A DNA stretch of 64,000 bases from Vreelandella arcis (GTDB taxonomy: Bacteria; Pseudomonadota; Gammaproteobacteria; Pseudomonadales; Halomonadaceae), in assembly GCF_900103865.1 (NCBI RefSeq), contig NZ_FNII01000008.1, positions 1-64,000 of the forward strand. The letters are read 5' to 3'. The translations under genes and the position numbers were made by a program. Of this stretch, positions 17,165-24,784 are shown one piece after another (the first letter of the stretch is position 1; the number at the start of each line of letters is the position of its first letter). The notes below the pieces were generated by a model, which saw nothing but the letters and a program-made list of their open reading frames with translations, searched no databases and was not told the origin of the DNA.

Positions 17165-19456
17165 ATGAGCGCGCACTCAACTCCCCCACCACGCTTTTGG
17201 CTGAGCGGCAAACGCCATGCCGAGCAGGATGTTTTTTTCCGCCAGACGCTGGAAGCCAAGGGCTGGCAGCAAGGCGACGAAGCACAGTGGCAGGCAGCCT
17301 GGGTTACCGGCATGCCGCCCAGGGCGGCATTCAAGGCAACATCCCCCAGTCGGATGATGAACCACATTCCCGGCAACGCCGCGCTCACGGTCAAAAGCCG
17401 CCTGCATGCGGTGTTGAGAGCGCTGCGCGAACGCACCCGGCGCCACTACGGTGAGCCGCATCCCAATACGGAACGGCTGAATTTCTTCCCGCGCGCCTAT
17501 GAAATGCCCCACGACTACCCGGCGCTGGTCGAGGACGCCGCCGCGCATCCTGAAAAGCGCTGGATTCTGAAGCCGACCAATGCGTCCAAGGGCCAAGGGG
17601 TTCAGGTGCTGCGCGACCCAACCACCGCACCGCTGGCTCCCAACTGGCTGGTGCAGGAGTACGTTGCCAACCCGCACACCATCCGCGGCCACAAGTACGT
17701 GCTGCGCCTTTATATGCTGATTGCCAGCATTGACCCGCTACGCGTGTACCTCTACGACCAGGGCTTTGCCAAGCTAGCCTCGGCGCCGTGGAGCCCGGAT
17801 GACATCGACAATCCCTTTAGCCAGTTGACCAACCCCGACATCAACGCGCTCAACGTGGACGCCGAGATTCCAGTAGAGTTTATCGACCTTGACCGCTATC
17901 GCCACTGGCTTCGCGAACAGGGCCACGACGACAAGGCGCTGTTTAGCCAGCTTCAGGATCTGGCCACGCTGACCGCGCTCTCCGGCATCGAGGCGATGCG
18001 CGCCCGTTCCCGGGAAGACGGCGCCGACCCGCGAGGCTGCTACGAGCTGATCGGCCTGGACTGCCTGGTCGACGACCAGCTCAAGCCCTGGATTCTGGAG
18101 TGCAACCTGAGCCCATCGCTGGGCACCTGCGCCAAGCCCGAGCACGGCGGCGTGGTCGAAGAAGCCGTCAAAACCGGCCTGGTGCAGGACATGATCGCCC
18201 TGACCGGGCTTGATCAACCGCCTCGCGACGCGACGACCTTCGATGCCGCGGCACTGGCGGCCGAGCGTGAACGGGCCGGTGGCTTTGTGCCGCTCTACCC
18301 GACCCAGGATGCCAATCGCTACCTGCCCTTTGTCGGGCTACCCAGCCTTGCCGATTACCGTTTGGCGGCCGAGCTCGCCCCGCTGAGCCTGTCTTTCCAC
18401 GGCCAGGACGTCAGCGAGCTGATCGACGGCGAGCGGCTGGCGCTTTACCACCACCCCAGCGGGCGCTACTTCCAGCTTAACGACAGCGCGGCGCTGATCT
18501 GGCTGCTGGTCAGCGAAGGCGCGCCGATCGAGACCGTGCTCGAGCAGCTCCAGGCGGCTAGCGGCGGGCAGGTCGATGCCGACACCCTTGCCGGCGATCT
18601 GTGGTCGACACTCTCGCTATGGTGGCAGCACGGCCTGCTGGCGCCTGGGGATCACGACACCGCCGAGCCCGACACGGCGTCTCCCGCTCGCGAGCATCCC
18701 GCCACCTGGCGCAGTACGCTGTTCTTTGATCAGCGCCGCTGGTCGATCAGCGCACCTCAGGGCCCCGTGGCAGAGCGTATTGCCGATACGCTGGCGCCGC
18801 TGCTGGACGCCGACGGCAATGCCCCCGACACGTCACTGCATGTCCTGGAAAGCGCCAACGGCTATTGCCTGACCAGCGACAGCCGGGTGATTCGCTCGCG
18901 CCTACACCTCGACGACATCGTCCCCGCCATCACCCAGCACTGCTTGTCCCACGCCACCAGGGACGGGCAGTTGGTACTCGACGTTGTCCTGCTGAGTCGG
19001 CCGGAGGGACATGCCGTCTGCGTTGTGCCCATCCAGCAGTCTGCCCAGGCGATGGGCACGCTGAAGGCGGTGGCGGCACAGAACGGCCTTGCCCTGACGC
19101 GCGGGGCACGCCTCTCACTGGCCGCACCGGACACCCTGGAACCGCTTAATCTACCGCTTGGGGATGCCGGGTTCCTGCTTCAGGAACGCGGCCCTTGCGT
19201 TGGGCTTTTATGGCTTGATGCCGACCCGAGCGACAGCCCGGAGGCGCCGTCGTCACTCGAGTTACTCGGCGCCCTGCTCCCCGCGGCCCTGGAAACAGCA
19301 GAACACCCACAAGGATTAAGCCCTGACGCCTTGACCGCGCTGCAGCATATGACCCAGGGCGCGCATTGTGCGCGGCTAGCCAGCACGCAGATCAAGGCCG
19401 TAGGTCAGTGGCTTGACCGGACACCGCTTTTACCCTCTTCCCACGCCGCGGTATAG
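17165..19456 (+). CDS. Tubulin-tyrosine-ligase-like ATP-grasp / PqqD-like / HprK-like fusion protein
   Basis: Residues 1-350 form an ATP-grasp ligase of the tubulin-tyrosine-ligase (TTL/TTLL) type. They carry ILKPTNASKGQGV (134-146, with the ATP lysine), VQEYV (163-167), KYVLRLYMLI (177-186), LTNPDIN (221-227), ELIGLDCLVDDQLKPWILECN (294-314, metal-binding E312 and N314) and SPSL. TTL enzymes attach an amino acid to a peptide carboxyl group. Residues about 405-495 (YHHPSGRYFQLNDSAALIWLL) resemble PqqD, the RiPP recognition element that binds leader peptides. Residues about 515-700 resemble an HPr-kinase fold, but the Walker A loop is absent near 614-630. There is no signal peptide, so the protein is cytoplasmic. 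An AAGGAG site precedes the ATG. The next gene, 57 bases on, encodes a Glu/Gly-rich peptide, its likely substrate. The domain reading is confident for the first two parts and tentative for the third. Confidence 0.87.
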   Translation: MSAHSTPPPRFWLSGKRHAEQDVFFRQTLEAKGWQQGDEAQWQAAWVTGMPPRAAFKATSPSRMMNHIPGNAALTVKSRLHAVLRALRERTRRHYGEPHPNTERLNFFPRAYEMPHDYPALVEDAAAHPEKRWILKPTNASKGQGVQVLRDPTTAPLAPNWLVQEYVANPHTIRGHKYVLRLYMLIASIDPLRVYLYDQGFAKLASAPWSPDDIDNPFSQLTNPDINALNVDAEIPVEFIDLDRYRHWLREQGHDDKALFSQLQDLATLTALSGIEAMRARSREDGADPRGCYELIGLDCLVDDQLKPWILECNLSPSLGTCAKPEHGGVVEEAVKTGLVQDMIALTGLDQPPRDATTFDAAALAAERERAGGFVPLYPTQDANRYLPFVGLPSLADYRLAAELAPLSLSFHGQDVSELIDGERLALYHHPSGRYFQLNDSAALIWLLVSEGAPIETVLEQLQAASGGQVDADTLAGDLWSTLSLWWQHGLLAPGDHDTAEPDTASPAREHPATWRSTLFFDQRRWSISAPQGPVAERIADTLAPLLDADGNAPDTSLHVLESANGYCLTSDSRVIRSRLHLDDIVPAITQHCLSHATRDGQLVLDVVLLSRPEGHAVCVVPIQQSAQAMGTLKAVAAQNGLALTRGARLSLAAPDTLEPLNLPLGDAGFLLQERGPCVGLLWLDADPSDSPEAPSSLELLGALLPAALETAEHPQGLSPDALTALQHMTQGAHCARLASTQIKAVGQWLDRTPLLPSSHAAV

Positions 19457-19468
19457 CGGCAGGAAGTC

Positions 19469-19482
19469 GCGCCATCTGGCGC
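19469..19482 (+). other. Short hairpin between ligase gene and peptide gene
   Basis: GCGCCA-TC-TGGCGC, a six-base stem just after the ligase stop codon and before the peptide's ribosome-binding site. It could stabilise the downstream peptide message or partly end the upstream one. Confidence 0.45.
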
Positions 19483-19513
19483 ATTTGCTTGTCACACCAA
19501 AAGGAGAAGCCTC

Positions 19514-19765
19514 ATGTCTCAACACGAAGCTAAACGTCGTTTACTGAGCCGCCTTAGCCGCCAGTTCGGCTATACCGCCCCCGCGCTTGCGCTGGTAGCG
19601 GGTGGTCTAGCCTTTCAGGCCCAGGCCGACGAACCCACCGAAGGGTTCACCTCGATGCAGGAAGCCCCCATGATGCTGGCGGAAGGCAGCGCTGAGGGCG
19701 CCGAAGAGGAAGAAATGGAAGGTGAAGGTGAAGCGGAAGGCGAAGGCGGTGCCGAAGCCGGTTAA
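19514..19765 (+). CDS. Candidate precursor peptide 1 with acidic Glu/Gly-rich tail
   Basis: This 83-residue peptide starts at an ATG with a strong AAGGAGAA site. Residues 1-18 are basic (KRRLLSRLSRQF). Residues 19-38 form a hydrophobic segment (YTAPALALVAGGLAFQAQA) ending in AQA before DE, a plausible signal-peptidase site. After a linker with APMMLAEG comes an acidic tail, residues 56-83, ending EGEGEAEGEGGAEAG. It has no cysteine. The tail recalls the C-terminal tail of eukaryotic alpha-tubulin (EGEGEEEGEEY), the classical substrate of TTL/TTLL enzymes, and the gene lies directly after a TTL-like ligase with a peptide-binding domain. Its leader is clearly paralogous to that of the peptide at 24785-25003. 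The precursor role is inferred. Confidence 0.8.
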   Translation: MSQHEAKRRLLSRLSRQFGYTAPALALVAGGLAFQAQADEPTEGFTSMQEAPMMLAEGSAEGAEEEEMEGEGEAEGEGGAEAG

Positions 19766-19796
19766 CACCGGCCTTGCCCGCTAAGATAACTGCTTC

Positions 19797-19820
19797 TGTG
19801 CCGGTGTCCGCACCGGCACA
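19797..19820 (+). other. Strong hairpin after peptide gene 1
   Basis: A perfect ten-base stem with a four-base loop (arms 19797-19806 and 19811-19820), 31 bases after the peptide stop. No T-run follows, so it is more likely an mRNA stabiliser or attenuator that lets the short peptide message accumulate than a full terminator. Confidence 0.6.
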
Positions 19821-19842
19821 CTTCAAGAGGAGGCTAACGACT

Positions 19843-20394
19843 ATGTCGACATCATCACTGTCACTACTGATTGACGAAAACGTGCAAACCCTCGCCCAGC
19901 TCGCCCAACTGCTGGGCCGCGTGTCGGCACAGGATTACCAGCGCCCGCTCGGCACCAAGAGCACCCAGTCGCTGGGCAAGCATGCTCGCCACATCCTTGA
20001 ACACTACCAAACCCTGCAGGATGCCTGCGCGACGGCACCTAACCAGGCAACCTTTGACTATGAAAATCGTCAGCGGGAAGCAGCACTGGAAACCCAGCCC
20101 GGCTATGCGGTTGAGCGCGCCGAAGCGCTGCAGGCGGGACTCAAGGCATTAGCGACGATGCAGCACAATGCCGCCCTGACGCTGAGCTACCCGGTTGAGG
20201 TGGGTGACGTTGACGATTTGGTGGCACTGCCCACCAGCCTGGGCCGGGAACTGGCGTTTTTAACCAGCCACAGCATTCATCATATGGCGCTGCTGGGTAT
20301 GCTCTGCGAACAGTTGGGCATCGCGCTACCCGAGCACTTCGGCGTTCATCCCTCAACGCTGCGCTACTGGGCGGGGCAGCGTTTCGCTTCTTGA
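19843..20394 (+). CDS. DinB-like putative metal-dependent protein
   Basis: This 183-residue protein starts at an ATG with AAGAGGAGG. It has the four-helix character of the DinB/YfiT superfamily. Candidate metal-binding histidines lie in SLGKHARHILEHYQT near the N-terminus and in LTSHSIHHMALLGMLCEQLG near the C-terminus, the HxxxH-type spacing of the family. Some DinB relatives are thiol-dependent transferases, others have unknown substrates. It is the third gene of the ligase-peptide unit, so a role in maturing or using the peptide, or in thiol/metal stress, is possible but only inferred. Confidence 0.75.
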   Translation: MSTSSLSLLIDENVQTLAQLAQLLGRVSAQDYQRPLGTKSTQSLGKHARHILEHYQTLQDACATAPNQATFDYENRQREAALETQPGYAVERAEALQAGLKALATMQHNAALTLSYPVEVGDVDDLVALPTSLGRELAFLTSHSIHHMALLGMLCEQLGIALPEHFGVHPSTLRYWAGQRFAS

Positions 20395-20430
20395 AAACAC
20401 TCGTCCCTTTTAACTGATAAACAATGAGGC

Positions 20431-20460
20431 TGTAAGGGTTGGCCCCTACTAGTCACTTAT
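20431..20460 (+). promoter_or_regulatory. Candidate ECF promoter before DUF302/DoxX (site D)
   Basis: TGTAAGG (20431-20437), a 17-base spacer ending in C, then ACTTAT (20455-20460), 43 bases before the DUF302 start. It matches sites at 17108, 22468 (minus) and 24187 in both boxes and spacing. Confidence 0.55.
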
Positions 20461-20503
20461 CCTCGACCAGATCAAAAAAATGCAGACTGTGGGAGGATTC
20501 CTC

Positions 20504-21058
20504 ATGCCTACTTTGCCTACTCGTGAGTCAGGTGCCTGGCGTCGCAATCAAGGATTGCTTGCTGGTGCAAGGCAACGATTATCAACCCTTTTCATGGCGT
20601 TTTTACTGTTCAGTTTTTCACTCACCTCGAATGCCGATACGGCTGTCGAATGGCCGCAGGAAGGCTGGAACGTGGTAGCAACCGATAAAACCTATGCCGA
20701 CCTGGTGGACGATCTGCGCCGCGCCGTTGAACAGGCCGATATGCTGGTGGTTACCGAAGCCAGCCCAACCGACGCCGCCGCCCGGCGCGGCGAAACGATT
20801 CCCGGCAACCGGGTCATCGGCGTGTTTCGTAACGATTTTGCCGTGCGCATTATCCGCGAAAGCGTCCCCGCCATGATTGAAGCGCCACTGCGCTTTTACG
20901 TAACCGAAAATGACTCAGAGAGCGCCACGCTGTCGTGGAAGACGCCCAGCGCCGTCTTCGCTCCCTATGGGCAGGGTGACGATGATGAATTAGCGGATAT
21001 TGCCAGTGAACTGGATGAGTTATTCACACGCATAGCCAACAACGCAACCGACAACTAA
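20504..21058 (+). CDS. Secreted DUF302-domain protein
   Basis: The ATG at 20504 has GGAGG at good spacing; an ATG eight codons upstream lacks one. The 184-residue protein has a basic N-terminus and a hydrophobic signal segment (STLFMAFLLFSFSLTSNA before DT), so it should be periplasmic. The rest has the DUF302 pattern: KTYADLVDDLRRAVEQADMLVVTEASP, GNRVIGVFRNDFAVRIIRESVPAMIEAPLRFYVTEN and the SATLSWKTPSAVFAPYG region. DUF302 proteins have no agreed function and are often found with redox or metal-stress genes. It is followed 11 bases later by a DoxX gene. Confidence 0.83.
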   Translation: MPTLPTRESGAWRRNQGLLAGARQRLSTLFMAFLLFSFSLTSNADTAVEWPQEGWNVVATDKTYADLVDDLRRAVEQADMLVVTEASPTDAAARRGETIPGNRVIGVFRNDFAVRIIRESVPAMIEAPLRFYVTENDSESATLSWKTPSAVFAPYGQGDDDELADIASELDELFTRIANNATDN

Positions 21059-21069
21059 GGATAATTCGA

Positions 21070-21504
21070 ATGAAAGCACTAACGCTGCTGTTCCTGCGCA
21101 TCTCACTTTCCGGGCTGATGCTATTCTGGGGCGCCAACAAGCTGCTCAACACCGAAGGTAGCGCGGCAATCAGCGAAAAATACTACCTTTCGTTCATGTC
21201 CGCAGAGGCGCTTTTGTACCTTTTCGGCGCGGTACAAATCGTGATCGGATTATTGGTACTGGTGGGGCTGATGCGCCGCTGGGTACTTCCTCTACAGGTG
21301 GCGATTAACGGGGCCTCTCTGGTTGCCGTTTTCCCCTCGATCATTGACCCGCTGGGCTGGTACCTGGAAGGCACTAACTTGCTGTTCTACCCTTCGCTAA
21401 TTATCTTTGCGGCCAGTTTGTTGCTTATCGCGTTTCAGCGCGAAGATCGTTGGGCGCTGGATGCCATGCATCATGACAATCGACGTACAGTACAGGCCGG
21501 TTAG
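21070..21504 (+). CDS. DoxX-family membrane protein 1
   Basis: The 144-residue protein has four hydrophobic helices and the DoxX opening LRISLSGLMLFWGANKLLN. The DoxX family belongs to a quinone-interacting membrane protein group; members accompany oxidative-stress and sulfur-metabolism genes. It is 11 bases after the DUF302 gene, so they form a two-gene unit, followed by a strong hairpin at 21550. A second DoxX-type gene is at 24311-24742 in the same cluster. Confidence 0.85.
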   Translation: MKALTLLFLRISLSGLMLFWGANKLLNTEGSAAISEKYYLSFMSAEALLYLFGAVQIVIGLLVLVGLMRRWVLPLQVAINGASLVAVFPSIIDPLGWYLEGTNLLFYPSLIIFAASLLLIAFQREDRWALDAMHHDNRRTVQAG

Positions 21505-21549
21505 GCGCTTTTACCATCGCGTAGCGATTAACGACGCCGACTGCATCAG

Positions 21550-21577
21550 ATCCCATTGAGCCTTTGCTCAATGGGAT
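21550..21577. terminator. Bidirectional terminator between DoxX and the YiiX-type gene
   Basis: A perfect 12-base inverted repeat with a four-base CTTT loop (arms 21550-21561 and 21566-21577) between two convergent genes. There is no T-run, so termination strength is uncertain. Confidence 0.7.
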
Positions 21578-21624
21578 GGTCAACGGCTGACGCGGCTACC
21601 TGTTAGCAGCTTGCCGCTGTTGGC

Positions 21625-22407
21625 TCATCCAGAAAGCGATAAACCGTCATGGCGCTGGTCTCGCCAGTGCAGCCGGTGCGGGTCAAAACCACTCGCCAAA
21701 CGCGGTTTAATAATGTCGAAATAGGGCGATAGGTCAAAATCGCGCGGAGTAAACAACGAATAATGGCGCTGAGTCATCAGCTGATCGCTACCATCAGCTT
21801 GCGAGGTTGACGATGGATCACCCTCCTCGATGGGCAAGATCGGATAAAGCACCGATTGAAACGCCTGGGCGATCAGCGTGGAGCAGATGGCTCGGGTAGG
21901 ATCACCACTCCCCAGCGTTAGGAAGCGCTTTCGAAAGCGCTGTGGCACAGGCGGCAAGGGGAAGAAATAACGTGCCAGATCAATAATATTGTGCAGATCG
22001 TAACGCTGACCAAGACGCTGGCCAACATACGCCATCAACGCCGCTATTTCTCTGTCGTTTAAACCTACCGGACGGCAGATACGCAAATGACACCCCTTGA
22101 ATTCGCTTAATCCCACCAGGCGGATGCCTTCGGCGACGTCGGCTTCGACAAAGCATTCCTGTCCTTGAGCGCCGAGGCGCCGGGCTTGCTCGGCGCCCAC
22201 ATATAGTGCCGCATGGGACCATGACGACTGGGTCAGGTATTGGATGACCACGCTCAGTCGTGATGAACCCTCGACGAGCAAGACATCGCCCGGCTCCAAC
22301 AACGACGCCACGTGCTCATCGCTTGGCCCTGAACTCAGCTGGTCATGGCGTGGGCAGGACAACCAGCAACCCATCATGTAACCCATGCGATGCAGTATTG
22401 CTTTCAT
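21625..22407 (-). CDS. YiiX-type NlpC/P60-like amidase/cysteine hydrolase
   Basis: The 260-residue protein starts at an ATG preceded by GGGGAGGGG. It shows the permuted papain-like fold of the YiiX/YebB group: LLEPGDVLLVEG, then the catalytic histidine in QSSWSHAALYVG and the cysteine in RAICSTLIAQAFQ. Relatives cut amide or ester bonds in peptides, peptidoglycan or lipids. It lies within the ligase-peptide cluster on the opposite strand and carries the same promoter-like element. Some papain-like NlpC/P60 relatives cut gamma-glutamyl bonds, so it might remove or trim groups that the ligase adds; that is speculation from position alone. There is no clear signal peptide. Confidence 0.8.
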   Translation of the reverse strand: MKAILHRMGYMMGCWLSCPRHDQLSSGPSDEHVASLLEPGDVLLVEGSSRLSVVIQYLTQSSWSHAALYVGAEQARRLGAQGQECFVEADVAEGIRLVGLSEFKGCHLRICRPVGLNDREIAALMAYVGQRLGQRYDLHNIIDLARYFFPLPPVPQRFRKRFLTLGSGDPTRAICSTLIAQAFQSVLYPILPIEEGDPSSTSQADGSDQLMTQRHYSLFTPRDFDLSPYFDIIKPRLASGFDPHRLHWRDQRHDGLSLSG

Positions 22408-22438
22408 CTCAGCCCCTCCCCGCCTTATCGCCATAGAG

Positions 22439-22468
22439 ATTGGTGGGATATCCGGTCAAAACTTTACA
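22439..22468 (-). promoter_or_regulatory. Candidate ECF promoter before the YiiX-type gene (site A)
   Basis: Read on the minus strand: TGTAAAG (22468-22462), 17 bases ending in C, then ACCAAT (22444-22439), 31 bases before the start codon. The twelve bases CTGTAAAGTTTT here are identical to those at 24186-24197. Confidence 0.55.
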
Positions 22469-22603
22469 GTTTTTTTCAACAACGGCGACGATCAGGATTT
22501 TTCGCATTGACCATTGCCATTTTTGAACCAATTGTTCCATAATCAAGAAACACAATGCAGCGATCCTGCATCAACCGTTTTTTATCGATTCAAGGAGAGT
22601 GAA

Positions 22604-23161
22604 ATGGCCGATTTTCCATTACACAACGCAGACAGCGCACCTGAAGCCGCACAAGCAAACCTGAAAGCCGCAGAAAAGAAAATGGGCTTCCTGCCGAATC
22701 TTTTTGCCAAGATGGCCGAAGCGCCGACGCTTCTCGAAGCGTATATGACGCTTGATGGCATTTATGCCAAGACCAGCCTGAGCCCGGTGGAACAGCAGGC
22801 GGCCCTGCTGGCCATCAGCGCTGATAACCGCTGTGCGTTTTGCGTCGCTGCCCATACCGGTGGCATCAAACAAGCCGGTGCCGACGACGAGATCGTCAAG
22901 GATCTGCGCGACCGCAAGACGCCCAACGATGCCAAACTGGCCGCCGTTACGCGTTTTGCACGTCACTTGAATGCTCAGCGTGGCTGGGCCGAGCAGCCGG
23001 AGCTAGACGCCTTTATTGAAGCGGGCTTCACCCATCAGCAGGTGCTTGAGCTGGTCATTGCCTGTGCGCTGAAAACGCTCTCGAACTACACCAACCACAT
23101 TGCCGGCACACCGCTCAACGAAGAGCTCAAGCCGCTTGCGTGGGAAGCACCCGCGTCATAA
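22604..23161 (+). CDS. AhpD-like carboxymuconolactone-decarboxylase-family protein
   Basis: The ATG at 22604 is preceded by AAGGAGAG and gives 185 residues. The CxxC motif CAFCVAAHTGGIKQAG, after QAALLAISADNR, is the AhpD/CMD redox site, so peroxidase or disulfide-relay activity is plausible. Other family features are FAKMAEAPTLLEAYMTLDG and the C-terminal LELVIACALKTLSNYTNHIAGTP. It heads a rightward unit with an EthD gene and an ECF sigma gene. Co-occurrence with DoxX, DUF302 and EthD suggests an oxidant or electrophile response, which is an inference. Confidence 0.88.
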   Translation: MADFPLHNADSAPEAAQANLKAAEKKMGFLPNLFAKMAEAPTLLEAYMTLDGIYAKTSLSPVEQQAALLAISADNRCAFCVAAHTGGIKQAGADDEIVKDLRDRKTPNDAKLAAVTRFARHLNAQRGWAEQPELDAFIEAGFTHQQVLELVIACALKTLSNYTNHIAGTPLNEELKPLAWEAPAS

Positions 23162-23221
23162 ACCGCGTTGACTTGTGGTCGCGAATGCGGCCACAAGCCT
23201 ATTTTATAGCTGGAGAAATTG

Positions 23222-23530
23222 ATGATTGACGTCATGGTTGCCTACCCGAACACCGACACGCTGTCTTTTGACGATGACTACTATCTGGAAAAACACGCGC
23301 CGCTAGTAAGTTCACTGCTTGAAGAGCGCGGTTTGCGCTATCTTCGTGTCCACCGCCAGATCGACCCCAAGGCGCCCTATCACCTTGTGGCGCATCTGGG
23401 ATTTGACTCGGCGCAACGCTTTGAAACAGCGTTTGCAGAGGTCGGTGATCAGTTGCTGGCCGACATCGCCAACTTCACCAACGTGGAGCCGGTTCTACAG
23501 GCTAACGACGTTATCGATACACCGGTCTAG
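23222..23530 (+). CDS. EthD-domain protein
   Basis: The 102-residue protein starts at an ATG with GGAGAAA; a TTG directly before it is less likely. It has the EthD dimeric ferredoxin-like fold signature: MVAYPNTDTLSFDDDYYLEKHAPLV, then LRVHRQIDPKAPYHLVAHLGFDS and FANFTNVEPVLQAND-like C-terminus. Family members act as accessory or small-molecule-handling proteins and the substrate is unknown. It is the middle gene of AhpD-like/EthD/ECF sigma. Confidence 0.82.
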   Translation: MIDVMVAYPNTDTLSFDDDYYLEKHAPLVSSLLEERGLRYLRVHRQIDPKAPYHLVAHLGFDSAQRFETAFAEVGDQLLADIANFTNVEPVLQANDVIDTPV

Positions 23531-23585
23531 ACTGGCGTATAAGATTGGCCATTTCTGCCATCAGATCTTGTCGTTGAGGACTAAC

Positions 23586-24152
23586 GTGACAACCGCCACG
23601 CACTCACCCGATGAACATATTGCGGCGCTGCGACCGAAGCTAGTCGCCTTTGCTCGCCTACAGCTACGCGATAATGCTGCGGCAGAGGATACCGTGCAGG
23701 ACACGCTGGTCACCGCACTGGAAAAGCACGACACCTTTGCGGGGCGCTCCGCGTTCGAGACCTGGGTCTTCGGCATACTCAAAAACAAGATGCTCGAAAG
23801 ACTCCGCCAGCAAGGTCGTTACGTGGCGTGGCAAAGCGACGACCAGAGCGACGAAGACGCGCTGGACAGCCTGTTTCAGGACAATGGGCGATGGCAGGCG
23901 TCGACTCGACCCAAGCCCTGGGGCGATCCCGATCAAGTGCTCGAAAACAAAGCCTTCTGGAAAGTGCTGGATACCTGCCTGATTGCACTACCTGACAATA
24001 CCGCCCGCGTGTTCACGATGCGTGAACTGATGGGGCTTTCAACGCCGGAGATCTGTGACGTCCTCGAGATCACCGAGGCCAACTGCTGGGTCATCCTGCA
24101 CCGCGCGCGGCTGAAGCTGCGCCACTGTATCGAGAAAGGCTGGTTAGCCTAA
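23586..24152 (+). CDS. ECF-type RNA polymerase sigma factor
   Basis: The GTG start is preceded by GAGGA and gives 188 residues. Region 2 is LRPKLVAFARLQLRDNAAAEDTVQDTLVTALEK followed by FETWVFGILKNKMLERLRQQGR. Region 4 is TARVFTMRELMGLSTPEICDVLEITEANCWVILHRARLKLRHCIEKGW. The linker between them is longer than in RpoE. It is followed, after DoxX and peptide gene 2, by a small zinc-finger protein of the anti-sigma type. Four sites with matching boxes in this cluster are candidate targets (TGTAARS-N17-ACYNAN). Regulation by redox or metal stress is inferred from the neighbouring proteins. Confidence 0.9.
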   Translation: MTTATHSPDEHIAALRPKLVAFARLQLRDNAAAEDTVQDTLVTALEKHDTFAGRSAFETWVFGILKNKMLERLRQQGRYVAWQSDDQSDEDALDSLFQDNGRWQASTRPKPWGDPDQVLENKAFWKVLDTCLIALPDNTARVFTMRELMGLSTPEICDVLEITEANCWVILHRARLKLRHCIEKGWLA

Positions 24153-24186
24153 CGTTTTCCTCCCCCCTCAAAAATATTCGATCCGC

Positions 24187-24216
24187 TGTAAAGTTTTATG
24201 CCTCTCCACCACTAAG
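24187..24216 (+). promoter_or_regulatory. Candidate ECF promoter before DoxX 2 and peptide 2 (site B)
   Basis: TGTAAAG (24187-24193), 17 bases ending in C, then ACTAAG (24211-24216). The first 12 bases (24186-24197) match those of the YiiX-type gene's site. Another CTGTAAAG at 24219 lacks a matching second box. Confidence 0.55.
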
Positions 24217-24310
24217 ACCTGTAAAGCACGGGTTGATAGCTTTTGAAGGCCAGTAGCTAACAATATCTAAAAGGCCAATAAGACTTGGCATTGGGGGAGG
24301 AAACAATCAA

Positions 24311-24742
24311 ATGCAAAACGACACTACCACACGCTCCTTAGAGGCATCTGGAATAGAACGCCATGCGCACTGGCTGTTGCGCCTGGGCCTTGCAAGTGTC
24401 TTTCTTTACATGGGGATCGACAAATTCATGGGCTCAGGGGTCGCCGCGTTTTCGACCATGATGAACCTACCGGTCTTTCTTGGCATTCTTGTGGCCTTAG
24501 GTGAGATTGGAACCGGTTTGCTTGTCGTCCTGGGTGGGCTGATGAAGAGTCGCTTGGGCGATGTTATTACTCGCCTGGGAGCGCTTGGCATGGTGCCCAT
24601 CCTGCTCGGCGCAATCTTCATGGTGCACTGGGGACAATGGCACTTTATGTCCACCGATTCACACCCCTTGGGAGGCATGATGTTTCAGGTGATGCTGGCG
24701 ATGGTGGCCATTTATTTGCTAGCCAAAGGTAATAGCGCTTAA
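24311..24742 (+). CDS. DoxX-type membrane protein 2
   Basis: The 143-residue protein has four membrane helices and the DoxX-like start HWLLRLGLASVFLYMGIDKFM. The loop MVHWGQWHFMSTDSHPLGGMMFQ contains histidines that could bind a metal or haem-like ligand. It is immediately upstream of peptide gene 2 and downstream of a candidate ECF promoter, so it is likely co-expressed with the peptide and the zinc-finger protein. This arrangement, DoxX plus a small secreted peptide plus sigma and anti-sigma genes, is seen in other metal-peptide systems such as bufferin operons, which however use a different maturation enzyme. Confidence 0.82.
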   Translation: MQNDTTTRSLEASGIERHAHWLLRLGLASVFLYMGIDKFMGSGVAAFSTMMNLPVFLGILVALGEIGTGLLVVLGGLMKSRLGDVITRLGALGMVPILLGAIFMVHWGQWHFMSTDSHPLGGMMFQVMLAMVAIYLLAKGNSA

Positions 24743-24784
24743 CAACTTAACCTAATAAACCTATGCCCTTGCGAAGGAGGCTTT

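Noticed and set aside
17165-19456. Radical-SAM or lanthipeptide RiPP system
   Set aside because: No radical-SAM cluster, LanM/LanC or protease-transporter gene is seen; the maturing domain is an ATP-grasp ligase.
24219-24226. A second CTGTAAAG box after site B
   Set aside because: No AC-type box at 17 bases; taken as a chance partial match.
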